Positions 1-5,509 of a stretch of DNA of 7,139 nucleotides are shown here, one piece after another. The first letter of the stretch is position 1. Each line of letters opens with the position of its first letter. The notes beneath the pieces were generated by a model. That model was given only the letters and a program-made list of their open reading frames with translations, ran no database searches and was not told the DNA's origin. A program made the translations under genes and the position numbers. The DNA is from Heliobacteriaceae bacterium. Its GTDB lineage: Bacteria; Cyanobacteriota; Vampirovibrionia; Gastranaerophilales; Gastranaerophilaceae. The DNA lies in NCBI GenBank assembly GCA_031267015.1, contig JAIRZW010000048.1, positions 1-7,139 of the forward strand. The letters run 5' to 3'.

Positions 1-21
1 TTTGTAGTAAAATTGTTAATA

Positions 22-1017
22 ATGAGTAACAAATTACAGCAACTTATCAAAAGCCGGGTGTCGCTGGCGCCGATGGCGGGGATTACGGACTATGTACTGC
101 GCAGCCTTGTGCGCAGGTATTCCAAAACCTGCCTGCTCACAACCGAGATGATAAGCTCGGAGTTTCTTGCACAAAACCGCAGCAGCGGCGATATTACAAT
201 GCTGGATGACGACCACCGCCCGATTGCATATCAAATCAGCGGGCACAAGCCGGATTTAATTGAGGCGGCAGCGCGGCGATTGTCGGACAGAGCCGACATA
301 ATCGACATAAACATGGGCTGTCCCGTGAACAAAGTCGTCAAAGGCCAAGACGGCTGCGCATTAATGCGCAATCCCGAACTTGCGGCGGATTTGGTTCGTG
401 CCGCATGCGAAGGTTTAAAACCCCTCGCCCCTTGTGGGCGAGGGGCAGGGGTGAGGGGGATTCCCGTGAGCGTAAAATTCCGCCTCGGCTACACATTTGA
501 CGAGTTGAATTACGTGGAATTCGGGCAGAAAATGCAGGATGCAGGCGCGCAGTTCGTCACGCTCCATGCAAGAACGCGGGGGCAAATGTATAGTGGTCAT
601 GCTGATTGGATAGCGATTAGAAAATTAAAAGACTATATCGACATCCCTGTTTTTGCAAACGGCGACGTGGTTGACATTGACAGCGGAGGCAAATGTATTG
701 AGTTGTCCAAAGCTGACGGAATTGCCGTAGGCCGCGGCATGCTTGGCGACCCGACCTTGCTTCACAGACTTGAACATTACCTTGAAACAGGCGAAAAACT
801 TCCTGCGCCGACCTTAGCGGAAAAAATCGAGATGCTTAAATGGCACCTCGACGAAGAAATCAAACTGCGCGGGCAGGACACCGGAATCAAATTCATGCGA
901 AAATTCTACCCCTACTACATTTCCGGCATCCCCAACGCTGCAAAACTGCGCGGCCGGCTTGTTATTGAAGACGATTACAACAAAATCATGCAGTATTTGA
1001 ACTTTTGTAAAATCTGA
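22..1017 (+). CDS. dus: tRNA-dihydrouridine synthase (Dus family, DusB-like), carrying an in-frame repeat insertion
   Basis: This is a cytosolic FMN- and NADPH-dependent enzyme that reduces specific uridines in tRNA to dihydrouridine. From the ATG at 22 the product is 331 residues, a normal length for DusB-type proteins. Visible motifs are LAPMAG (15-20, FMN-barrel start), INMGCP (96-101, with Cys100 as the expected catalytic acid), VKFRLG (151-156), HARTRGQMYSGHADW (182-196), FANGDV (211-216) and DGIAVGRGMLGDP (232-244). The C-terminal helical tRNA-binding part (GIKFMRKFYPYYISGIPNAAKLRGRL, 288-312) is also typical. Residues about 133-146 do not fit the family: they are encoded by a GC-rich palindromic element lying between the helix after the catalytic loop and the next beta strand. 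I preferred ATG at 22 over an in-frame TTG at 13 because homologues begin close to the LAPMAG strand. No SD is visible, and a TAAAAT box lies at 8-13, so the upstream region may be a promoter or may continue an operon beyond the window. Family assignment is secure; the exact Dus subfamily is not. Confidence 0.95.
   Translation: MSNKLQQLIKSRVSLAPMAGITDYVLRSLVRRYSKTCLLTTEMISSEFLAQNRSSGDITMLDDDHRPIAYQISGHKPDLIEAAARRLSDRADIIDINMGCPVNKVVKGQDGCALMRNPELAADLVRAACEGLKPLAPCGRGAGVRGIPVSVKFRLGYTFDELNYVEFGQKMQDAGAQFVTLHARTRGQMYSGHADWIAIRKLKDYIDIPVFANGDVVDIDSGGKCIELSKADGIAVGRGMLGDPTLLHRLEHYLETGEKLPAPTLAEKIEMLKWHLDEEIKLRGQDTGIKFMRKFYPYYISGIPNAAKLRGRLVIEDDYNKIMQYLNFCKI
421..458. repeat. GC-rich palindromic repeat element inserted in frame within dus
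   Basis: Positions 421-430 (CCCCTCGCCC) and 436-445 (GGGCGAGGGG) form a perfect 10-bp stem around a 5-nt CTTGT loop. A further copy of the right arm with one mismatch follows at 448-458 (GGGGTGAGGGG). The segment is far more GC-rich than the flanking dus sequence and adds about 14 residues (roughly KPLAPCGRGAGVRG) absent from ordinary Dus proteins. The opposite strand reads as 'HPCPSPTRGEG', a translated signature I recognise from short palindromic repeats dispersed in many bacterial genomes. Five of the six frames across the element are free of stops; the only stop is a TGA at 452-454, out of the dus frame. The exact boundaries of the inserted unit cannot be fixed from one copy. Confidence 0.8.
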
Positions 1018-1051
1018 ACACGCGGTAGCAAAAATTTTTTTGTTGTGTTTA

Positions 1052-1057
1052 TATAAT
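1052..1057 (+). promoter_or_regulatory. Possible -10 box just upstream of the small unknown gene
   Basis: A perfect TATAAT lies at 1052-1057 and ends only 4 nt before the ATG at 1062. No convincing -35 hexamer lies 16-18 bp upstream and there is no Shine-Dalgarno sequence. If it is used, transcription would start at or just inside the start codon, giving a leaderless message. AT-rich sequence produces such hexamers by chance, so support is modest. Confidence 0.4.
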
Positions 1058-1061
1058 AAAT

Positions 1062-1613
1062 ATGAATCTAAAAAAAATACCTCCGTATGTAAATGCAGCC
1101 TATTCAGGCTATACAGGCAAGAAATCTTATCGATTTCCTATATTACTCAATCTGCCCCCAAAACGATACCCTGACGTTACAACCCAATATGAAAATTTCC
1201 TGAATCAGGCAAAAGACGAAATAACTCTGCTTAAAAACAAACCTTTTGGTTTTTTCAGAGTCTTAAACATATTTTTAAAGAAATTTCCAACTGCAATGTC
1301 ATGGGACACAAAATTTTTGCCGCAATTTCCGGGCAGAAATCAGGCCGGAAAAACACAGTATGCGCTTTTGTACGATGAAAAAGTAACAGGTAATCATGTT
1401 TCAAACTATTTTTATGGTCAGCTATGTATTCATGCGGGATTTCCGAAATTTTTTGCAAAGTTATGCGCAAAAATGGATGCCTCCGGCATTACGGAATTAT
1501 TTACCAAAAAGAAATTTCCGTCTTGGAAGCTTCTAAAAAACAGAGATACCCGTGCAGACCAAATATCAATAAACAGAGCATATAAAGACGCTACATCCGC
1601 TCCGGCGCACTGA
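1062..1613 (+). CDS. Small unknown protein, tentatively a polymorphic toxin type 44-like domain
   Basis: This is a basic, Lys- and Phe-rich 183-residue protein with no signal peptide or membrane segment. I do not recognise it as a standard housekeeping family. Three spaced blocks resemble, from memory, the 'polymorphic toxin type 44' domain seen at the C-termini of Rhs-type toxins: SWDTK (80-84, like GxWDYK), TGNHVSNYFYGQLCIHAGF (109-127, like GNFNYGATGxAxGF) and RDTRADQISINRAY (161-174, like GDDPxDQxxIxxG). It lacks the large N-terminal carrier of such toxins, and no immunity gene is adjacent, so it could equally be a domesticated or unrelated helical protein. The start at 1062 has no SD but follows a TATAAT; the next in-frame Met is at residue 79, too late to keep the conserved length. 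The 3' end overlaps convergent argS by 23 bp, so its last residues (TSAPAH) lie antisense to the ArgS C-terminus. The gene is visibly AT-richer than dus and argS. That it is a gene is likely; the function is a hypothesis only. Confidence 0.75.
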   Translation: MNLKKIPPYVNAAYSGYTGKKSYRFPILLNLPPKRYPDVTTQYENFLNQAKDEITLLKNKPFGFFRVLNIFLKKFPTAMSWDTKFLPQFPGRNQAGKTQYALLYDEKVTGNHVSNYFYGQLCIHAGFPKFFAKLCAKMDASGITELFTKKKFPSWKLLKNRDTRADQISINRAYKDATSAPAH

Positions 1614-3342
1614 CAGCCAGAATGTCTTCTAAAGCATTACACAGAACAGTTTTTACAGACTGCACAAGCGCAAGACGCGCAAGCATTAAGGCTTTGTCGT
1701 CGCAGATTACACGGTTTGCGTTGTAGAACGAGTGGAACTCCGCTGCAAGCTCCTGAACATACCGGCAAATCGTATAAACCTGACGGGTTTGCGCAGAATA
1801 TTTGATTACTTGCTTGTATTCTTCAAGCTTAAGGATTAATTGCCGCGCAGTGTCAATGGCCGGCAGGATTGAAGCCTTGCCAAGCGCGCCAAACTCTTCT
1901 TGCGTAAGCGGAGCCGGCAATTTTTCGCCTGTTGCAGTGTCAAGCCGCTCAGTTACAGCGTTCCGCAGAATTGAACACGCCCGCGCATGCGCGTATTGGA
2001 CATAGAAAACAGGGTTTTCGTCGCAATTTGTTTTCGCAAGCTCAATGTCAAAGTCAAGCGTAGTGTCGATATTGCGCATCGACATCCAGAACCGAGTAGC
2101 GTCTACACCGACTTCGCAAATAAGTTCCTCAAGCGTAACCATGTTCTTGCGCTTGCCCATACGGACTTCTTCACCGTTGATTACGAGGTTCACAAGCTGC
2201 CCCAGAAGCACTTCCAGCTTAGCCGGGGCATACCCCAGCGCCTCAATCGCAGCACGCACCCGCGCCACATAGCCATGGTGGTCAGCGCCCCAAATATTAA
2301 TCAGTCTGTCAAACCCGCGCTCAAGTTTGTCAATGTGATAAGCTATATCAGCCGTCAGATAAGTGTTTGAGCCATCAGCCTTTTTGATTACCCTGTCCTG
2401 GTCGTCGCCGTAATCCGATGATTTAAACCACTGCGCGCCGTCTTTTTCGTAGATTTTGCCGCTTTTGCGCAGTTTTTCAATGCTTTGTTCAACCTTGCCC
2501 GAGGCATGAAGCGCCTGTTCAGAATAAAAATTATCAAAATGCACCCGGAAATTTTCCAAAAGCGTTTTTTGCTGTGCTTCCATTTCAGCTTTTGCAAAAT
2601 CAGCAAGAGCTTTTGCGTCCAACATGTCATTCCGGGCGACAGATTGACCTCTGTGACCCGGAATCTGTCCACTGTCGCGATTGCAAGATTCTGAATCAAG
2701 TTCAGAATGACATGATTGCGCAACATACTTTTTCGCAACCGGAATCAAATATTCACCGGCATAAAAGTTTTTGCGCTCAGCCTCGTCGGAAGGGAAGTCC
2801 ACATCCTCGCCAAGCTCTTGCCGCACACGGATTTCAAGTGAATTGCCAAGCTTTTCGATTTGGCTTCCGGCATCGTTTATGTAAAATTCCTGATAAACCT
2901 CATGTCCGTAAAATTTCAGCAGGTTGGCAAGCGCGCTTCCCATTGCTGCCCAGCGGCCGTGGCCGATGTGGAACGGGCCGGTCGGGTTTGCCGAAACATA
3001 TTCAAGCAGGATTTTTTCAGGCGCGATTTCGGCAGGTTTGCCGAAATCGCGCTGCTTTGCAAAAATTTCCGCAATCGCGTCCGAAAGCAGCTTAGAACCT
3101 GCTTTGAAGTTTATGAACCCGCCAGCAACAGAATATACGCCGCCGCCCTTGTCAACTTTTTCCACAATCGCCGCGGCGATTTGCGGCGGCGGAATTTTTG
3201 CATAGCGCGCAAGCGACGAAATATTTATTGCAAAATCGCCAAAATCAGGGTTTTTAGGGCGTTCAACCGAAAGCTGGTCATACTTAAACCCCGCTTGGGT
3301 AATGGCTTTCTCTGTCTCGCTCAAAAAATAGTCTTTTAACAT
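1591..3342 (-). CDS. argS: Arginine--tRNA ligase (arginyl-tRNA synthetase) with an in-frame repeat-encoded insertion
   Basis: This class I aminoacyl-tRNA synthetase charges tRNA-Arg with arginine using ATP, in the cytosol; it is essential and normally single copy. The 583-residue product has the N-terminal tRNA-binding domain (FGDFAINISSLARYAK, 34-49), the HIGH motif in EYVSANPTGPFHIGHGR (114-130), the GADHHGYVARVRAAIEALGY block (352-371) and a KMSK-loop equivalent, RMGKR (394-398), in which Ser is replaced by Gly. The anticodon-binding helices follow (PVFYVQYAHARACSILR, 444-460; ELAAEFHSFYN, 531-541), and it ends with the classic VSAPERM terminus. Residues 210-240 (from SCHSELDSES to ARNDM) are foreign to the family and come from a 92-bp palindromic element; the enzyme resumes at LDAKALADFAKAEM. 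Length and motifs suggest a working enzyme. No SD precedes the ATG, and a TATAAT ends 6 nt upstream, so the mRNA is probably leaderless. It is divergent from mgtE and convergent with, and overlapping, the small gene at 1062-1613. Confidence 0.97.
   Translation of the reverse strand: MLKDYFLSETEKAITQAGFKYDQLSVERPKNPDFGDFAINISSLARYAKIPPPQIAAAIVEKVDKGGGVYSVAGGFINFKAGSKLLSDAIAEIFAKQRDFGKPAEIAPEKILLEYVSANPTGPFHIGHGRWAAMGSALANLLKFYGHEVYQEFYINDAGSQIEKLGNSLEIRVRQELGEDVDFPSDEAERKNFYAGEYLIPVAKKYVAQSCHSELDSESCNRDSGQIPGHRGQSVARNDMLDAKALADFAKAEMEAQQKTLLENFRVHFDNFYSEQALHASGKVEQSIEKLRKSGKIYEKDGAQWFKSSDYGDDQDRVIKKADGSNTYLTADIAYHIDKLERGFDRLINIWGADHHGYVARVRAAIEALGYAPAKLEVLLGQLVNLVINGEEVRMGKRKNMVTLEELICEVGVDATRFWMSMRNIDTTLDFDIELAKTNCDENPVFYVQYAHARACSILRNAVTERLDTATGEKLPAPLTQEEFGALGKASILPAIDTARQLILKLEEYKQVIKYSAQTRQVYTICRYVQELAAEFHSFYNANRVICDDKALMLARLALVQSVKTVLCNALEDILAVSAPERM
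2623..2714. repeat. 92-bp palindromic repeat element inserted in frame within argS
   Basis: The element is bounded by perfect 10-bp terminal inverted repeats, CATGTCATTC (2623-2632) and GAATGACATG (2705-2714). Inside are two nested hairpins: CCGGGCGACAGA / TCTGTGACCCGG (about 2632-2663, two mismatches) and ATTCTGAA / TTCAGAAT (2688-2695 / 2701-2708, loop TCAAG). It encodes ArgS residues about 210-240. On the gene strand it reads CHSELDSES...ARNDM, and in other frames ILNLIQNL or ILNQVQNDM. These are translated signatures I recognise from dispersed palindromic repeats, including some inside Rickettsia genes. Three of the six frames run through without a stop. It disturbs neither the frame nor the flanking family motifs. 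Confidence 0.85.
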
Positions 3343-3348
3343 AGCTCA

Positions 3349-3378
3349 ATTATACTACGAAAATATTTATAGTATAAT
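3349..3378 (-). promoter_or_regulatory. argS promoter, part of a symmetrical divergent promoter
   Basis: Read on the minus strand, TATAAT lies at 3354-3349, 6 nt before the argS ATG (3342). Transcription would therefore be expected to begin at about the start codon. It forms one arm of a perfect 9-bp inverted repeat, ATTATACTA (3349-3357) / TAGTATAAT (3370-3378), whose other arm holds the mgtE -10 box. The -35 region of each promoter would fall on the other's -10 arm and is poor in TTGACA matches. Confidence 0.5.
3349..3378 (+). promoter_or_regulatory. mgtE promoter, part of a symmetrical divergent promoter
   Basis: A perfect TATAAT lies at 3373-3378. It would start transcription near 3385 and give mgtE a leader of about 74 nt. 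No good -35 hexamer is seen at the expected spacing, where the argS -10 arm sits instead. The predicted leader contains a 28-bp palindrome (3391-3418) and a weak AAAGGA (3440-3445). Confidence 0.5.
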
Positions 3379-3390
3379 GAGAGAGCGAGA

Positions 3391-3418
3391 TAAATGAAAA
3401 TGTAAACATTTTCATTTA
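3391..3418. repeat. 28-bp palindrome in the mgtE leader
   Basis: TAAATGAAAATGT (3391-3403) and ACATTTTCATTTA (3406-3418) are perfect 13-bp inverted repeats separated by AA. The palindrome lies between the predicted mgtE transcription start and its ATG. It could be an operator, an AT-rich leader hairpin or a dispersed intergenic repeat; the flanks carry similar GAGCGAGA and CGAGTGAACGAG stretches. It is not followed by a T-run and does not look like a terminator. Confidence 0.7.
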
Positions 3419-3458
3419 CGAGTGAACGAGTTAAAATCCAAAGGATTATAATTAATAT

Positions 3459-4826
3459 ATGTTAAATCTTGAGAACGTAACAGACAGAATACGCGAAATC
3501 ATTGATGATGAAACCTTTGTTCAGCTTAAAGACGAGCTGAACAGCTATCACGTGGCGGATTTAGCGGATATTTTCCAGGAGTTGAAGCCTGACGAACGGC
3601 TTCAATGCTTTAAGCTGCTCGATATTGAAAAAGCCGCTGACGTTATGGAATATTTGCCTGCGAATCGTCAGGTCGAGCTTTTGAGCGAACTTGACGAGGA
3701 AATGGCGTCAAAAATTCTTACAAAATTACCTCATGACGCGGCCGCGGACGTTTTGGGCGACATGGAAGAAGACGAGAGCCAAACCTTTCTTGACAAACTT
3801 CCGCATAAATTCTCGGAAGAAGTCCGCGAACTTTTGACTTACAACGAGGACACTGCCGGCGGGATGATGAACCCGGTTGTGCTTACGGTCAACTCTGACA
3901 TGAGCGCGCTGGACGTTTTGAACTACATTCGCGGCAAGGCGGTCGAGGACAACATGGAGCTTTATTATATCTATGTTGTTGACAAACAAAACCACCTGCT
4001 GGGCGTTGTTTCGCTGCGTAAACTCCTTACAACTCCGATTGACACGATTATTGAAGACATCATGATACGCGATATCGTGAAGCTTCATGTGGATGATTAC
4101 AGCGATTATGTAACTGACGAGTTTATGAAATACCAATACAACGCGCTTCCGGTTGTGGATTTGTATAACCGGTTAAAGGGGATGATAACGTGGGACGACG
4201 TTCACGATTTGACTCAGGAAGAAGCCACCGAAGAAATCTACGCATCATCCGGTATTTCGACGGAAGCTGTTGACGAGGACATGATTCTTTCGGGGAATAT
4301 TTTCCACTCAATCCGTGCGCGCACGCCGTGGCTGTTCATTACTCTTATCGGTGAATTTATTGCGGTAAATGTTGCAAAACACTTTGAACCTACCTTGAAT
4401 ATCCTTCCTATAAGTGCAATTTTCATGCCGCTTTTGGCGGGTCTTGGCGGGAACATCGGAATGCAAAGCATTACGCTTATGGTTCGGGGGCTTTCGACCG
4501 GGCAGGTTACGCTGAGTTCTGCGTTTTACCATATTTTCAGAGAATGTTCAATAGGGGTAATAATCGGCGGTGCATTCGGGGTTCTGGTATCGCTTGTTAC
4601 GTGGGGCTGGCAGCACAGCGTTGAACTCGGTGCGGTTGTCGGGCTTGCAATGGCGGTTAACATGGCGCTTGCGACCATAATCGGTACGTTCACGCCGTTC
4701 GCACTTAAGTCAATAAAAATCGACCCTGCTGTTGCTTCCGGCCCTGTAATCGCAACAACAATCGACGTTTTGGGTCTGGCGATTTATTTCACGCTCGTTA
4801 CAACATTCTTAATTCATGCCAGATAG
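3459..4826 (+). CDS. mgtE: Magnesium transporter MgtE
   Basis: This inner-membrane Mg2+ channel/transporter is gated by intracellular Mg2+; MgtE proteins work as homodimers. The 455-residue product matches the family length and domain order. A helical N domain (about 15-130, with repeats such as LKPDERLQCFKLLDIEKAADVMEYL) is followed by TAGGMM (132-137), the usual entry to the CBS pair. The two CBS domains span about 138-265 (IYVVDKQNHLLGVVSLRKLL at 171-190; NALPVVDLYNRLKGMITWDDV at 228-248). Then come a connecting helix and five membrane segments at roughly 288-306, 315-341, 361-383, 389-414 and 425-452. Signature residues are MPLLAGLGGNIGMQS (323-337) and DPAVASGPVIATTID (422-436); by position, D436 should be the pore aspartate equivalent to D432 of the Thermus protein. 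The ATG at 3459 has only a weak AAAGGA about 13 nt upstream. The leader is too short and lacks the elements of an M-box riboswitch, so control probably lies in the CBS domains. It stands alone, divergent from argS. Confidence 0.96.
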   Translation: MLNLENVTDRIREIIDDETFVQLKDELNSYHVADLADIFQELKPDERLQCFKLLDIEKAADVMEYLPANRQVELLSELDEEMASKILTKLPHDAAADVLGDMEEDESQTFLDKLPHKFSEEVRELLTYNEDTAGGMMNPVVLTVNSDMSALDVLNYIRGKAVEDNMELYYIYVVDKQNHLLGVVSLRKLLTTPIDTIIEDIMIRDIVKLHVDDYSDYVTDEFMKYQYNALPVVDLYNRLKGMITWDDVHDLTQEEATEEIYASSGISTEAVDEDMILSGNIFHSIRARTPWLFITLIGEFIAVNVAKHFEPTLNILPISAIFMPLLAGLGGNIGMQSITLMVRGLSTGQVTLSSAFYHIFRECSIGVIIGGAFGVLVSLVTWGWQHSVELGAVVGLAMAVNMALATIIGTFTPFALKSIKIDPAVASGPVIATTIDVLGLAIYFTLVTTFLIHAR

Positions 4827-4838
4827 AATAAGTTTTGT

Positions 4839-4871
4839 AAATAATTTTTGATGTACTATCAAAAATTATTT
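4839..4871 (+). terminator. AT-rich hairpin after mgtE, possible terminator
   Basis: AAATAATTTTTGAT (4839-4852) and ATCAAAAATTATTT (4858-4871) form a perfect 14-bp stem around a GTACT loop, and a run of five T (4869-4873) closes and follows it. It lies 12 bp after the mgtE stop. The stem has a single G-C pair, so it is weak by intrinsic-terminator standards, but its perfect pairing and position favour that role. It may act in both directions or as an mRNA 3' end stabiliser. Confidence 0.5.
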
Positions 4872-4920
4872 TTATGGATTTTATATGTCTGTACAAACAA
4901 AATAAAAGGGGTATTATATT

Positions 4921-5508
4921 ATGAAAATTCAATCGTTAAACGTTAATCACGGCAACACAAACTTGCAAAACAACCCAAATAACCCAAATAACCCGAGTTT
5001 TGGTCTTAAGTTTGATAAAAATTTTGTTAATAAGGTAGTCGATAAGATTGGTCATGATGATACAATTTCGCTGCTGACAGAAAAATCAAAAATGTCCGGT
5101 GTAGATGATGTCTTAGGTTTAATAATAGAGAATAATTCTTTTTTCTATACTCTGGAATCTAAAGTATTTGGAACCAAAGGAAAGCTATACCATACGAATT
5201 ATGATAGTCATCCTTCACAACGGTTAAGAGCATTTAATGAACAGTATTATGCTGAGTTGTTAGCTAAGTGCATTGATAATTCAATTCCAGAATTTTATGA
5301 ATTAGTATCAAAAGATTATAGTGGACCAGTTAAATTTGACAATGCAATTCCAAAACTGAAAGAATTATTATCACAAAATTATAGCGAGAAAGTTAAAAAC
5401 AGCATTAAGACTATTATAAATGCAATTGAAGATGCGCCGGCAAAGAAATCTGCAAAAGTAAACGAAGCTTCACAAAGAGAGACTAAGTTAGCGGAATTTA
5501 TCGCATAA
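4921..5508 (+). CDS. Lineage-specific hypothetical protein with Asn-Pro repeats and an 'SFG' N-terminal tag
   Basis: This 195-residue protein belongs to no family I recognise. A good ribosome site, AAAAGGGG (4904-4911), lies 9 nt before the ATG and fixes the start. The first 25 residues are Asn-rich and low in complexity, with a triplicated NNP stretch encoded by a 9-bp tandem repeat (AACCCAAAT at 4972-4980 and 4981-4989, degenerate at 4990-4998), followed by SFGLKF (26-31). Short disordered N-termini ending in a Phe-Gly tag are, as I recall, common in Gastranaerophilales proteins of unknown function. The rest (30-195) looks mostly helical and soluble, with Lys-rich segments such as IPKLKELLSQNYSEKVKNSIKTIINAIED (about 143-171). 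There is no signal peptide or membrane segment. The gene is clearly AT-richer than mgtE and the TPR gene on either side, as expected of an accessory gene. It ends 1 bp from the stop codon of the convergent TPR gene. Confidence 0.85.
   Translation: MKIQSLNVNHGNTNLQNNPNNPNNPSFGLKFDKNFVNKVVDKIGHDDTISLLTEKSKMSGVDDVLGLIIENNSFFYTLESKVFGTKGKLYHTNYDSHPSQRLRAFNEQYYAELLAKCIDNSIPEFYELVSKDYSGPVKFDNAIPKLKELLSQNYSEKVKNSIKTIINAIEDAPAKKSAKVNEASQRETKLAEFIA
4972..4998 (+). repeat. 9-bp tandem repeat encoding NPN units
   Basis: AACCCAAAT occurs at 4972-4980 and 4981-4989, and a degenerate third copy, AACCCGAGT, at 4990-4998. In frame it encodes the NNPNNPNNPS stretch. Copies of 9 bp keep the frame on slippage, so the number of NNP units could vary between strains. 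Confidence 0.8.
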
Positions 5509-5509
5509 T

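Noticed and set aside
13..21. Upstream TTG start for dus at 13
   Set aside because: The ATG at 22 fits homologue starts better and neither has an SD; the extra three residues would fall in a likely promoter region.
421..458. The dus hairpin as an internal terminator or attenuator
   Set aside because: There is no T-run after the stem, and the unit with its repeated arm looks like a dispersed repeat.
768..810. TGEKLPAP occurring in both Dus (256-263) and ArgS (471-478)
   Set aside because: The codons differ, the contexts are unrelated, and the residues are common in loops; this is coincidence rather than a shared element.
1017..1049. Terminator after dus (AACAC...GTGTT around CAAAAA/TTTTTTG)
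   Set aside because: The stem is broken by an unpaired 7-nt segment on one side, has little G-C pairing and lacks a clean T-run after the last arm.
2623..2714. The argS element as a frameshift or pseudogene mark
   Set aside because: The frame is kept, all downstream motifs and the VSAPERM end are intact, and the length is normal.
2388..3339. Several long open frames antisense to or out of phase with argS
   Set aside because: They are shadows of a gene with unmistakable ArgS motifs; part of their openness comes from the stop-poor repeat element and codon bias.
3385..3458. M-box (Mg2+) riboswitch ahead of mgtE
   Set aside because: The predicted leader is only about 74 nt, far shorter than an M-box, and the single palindrome does not give its multi-helix layout.
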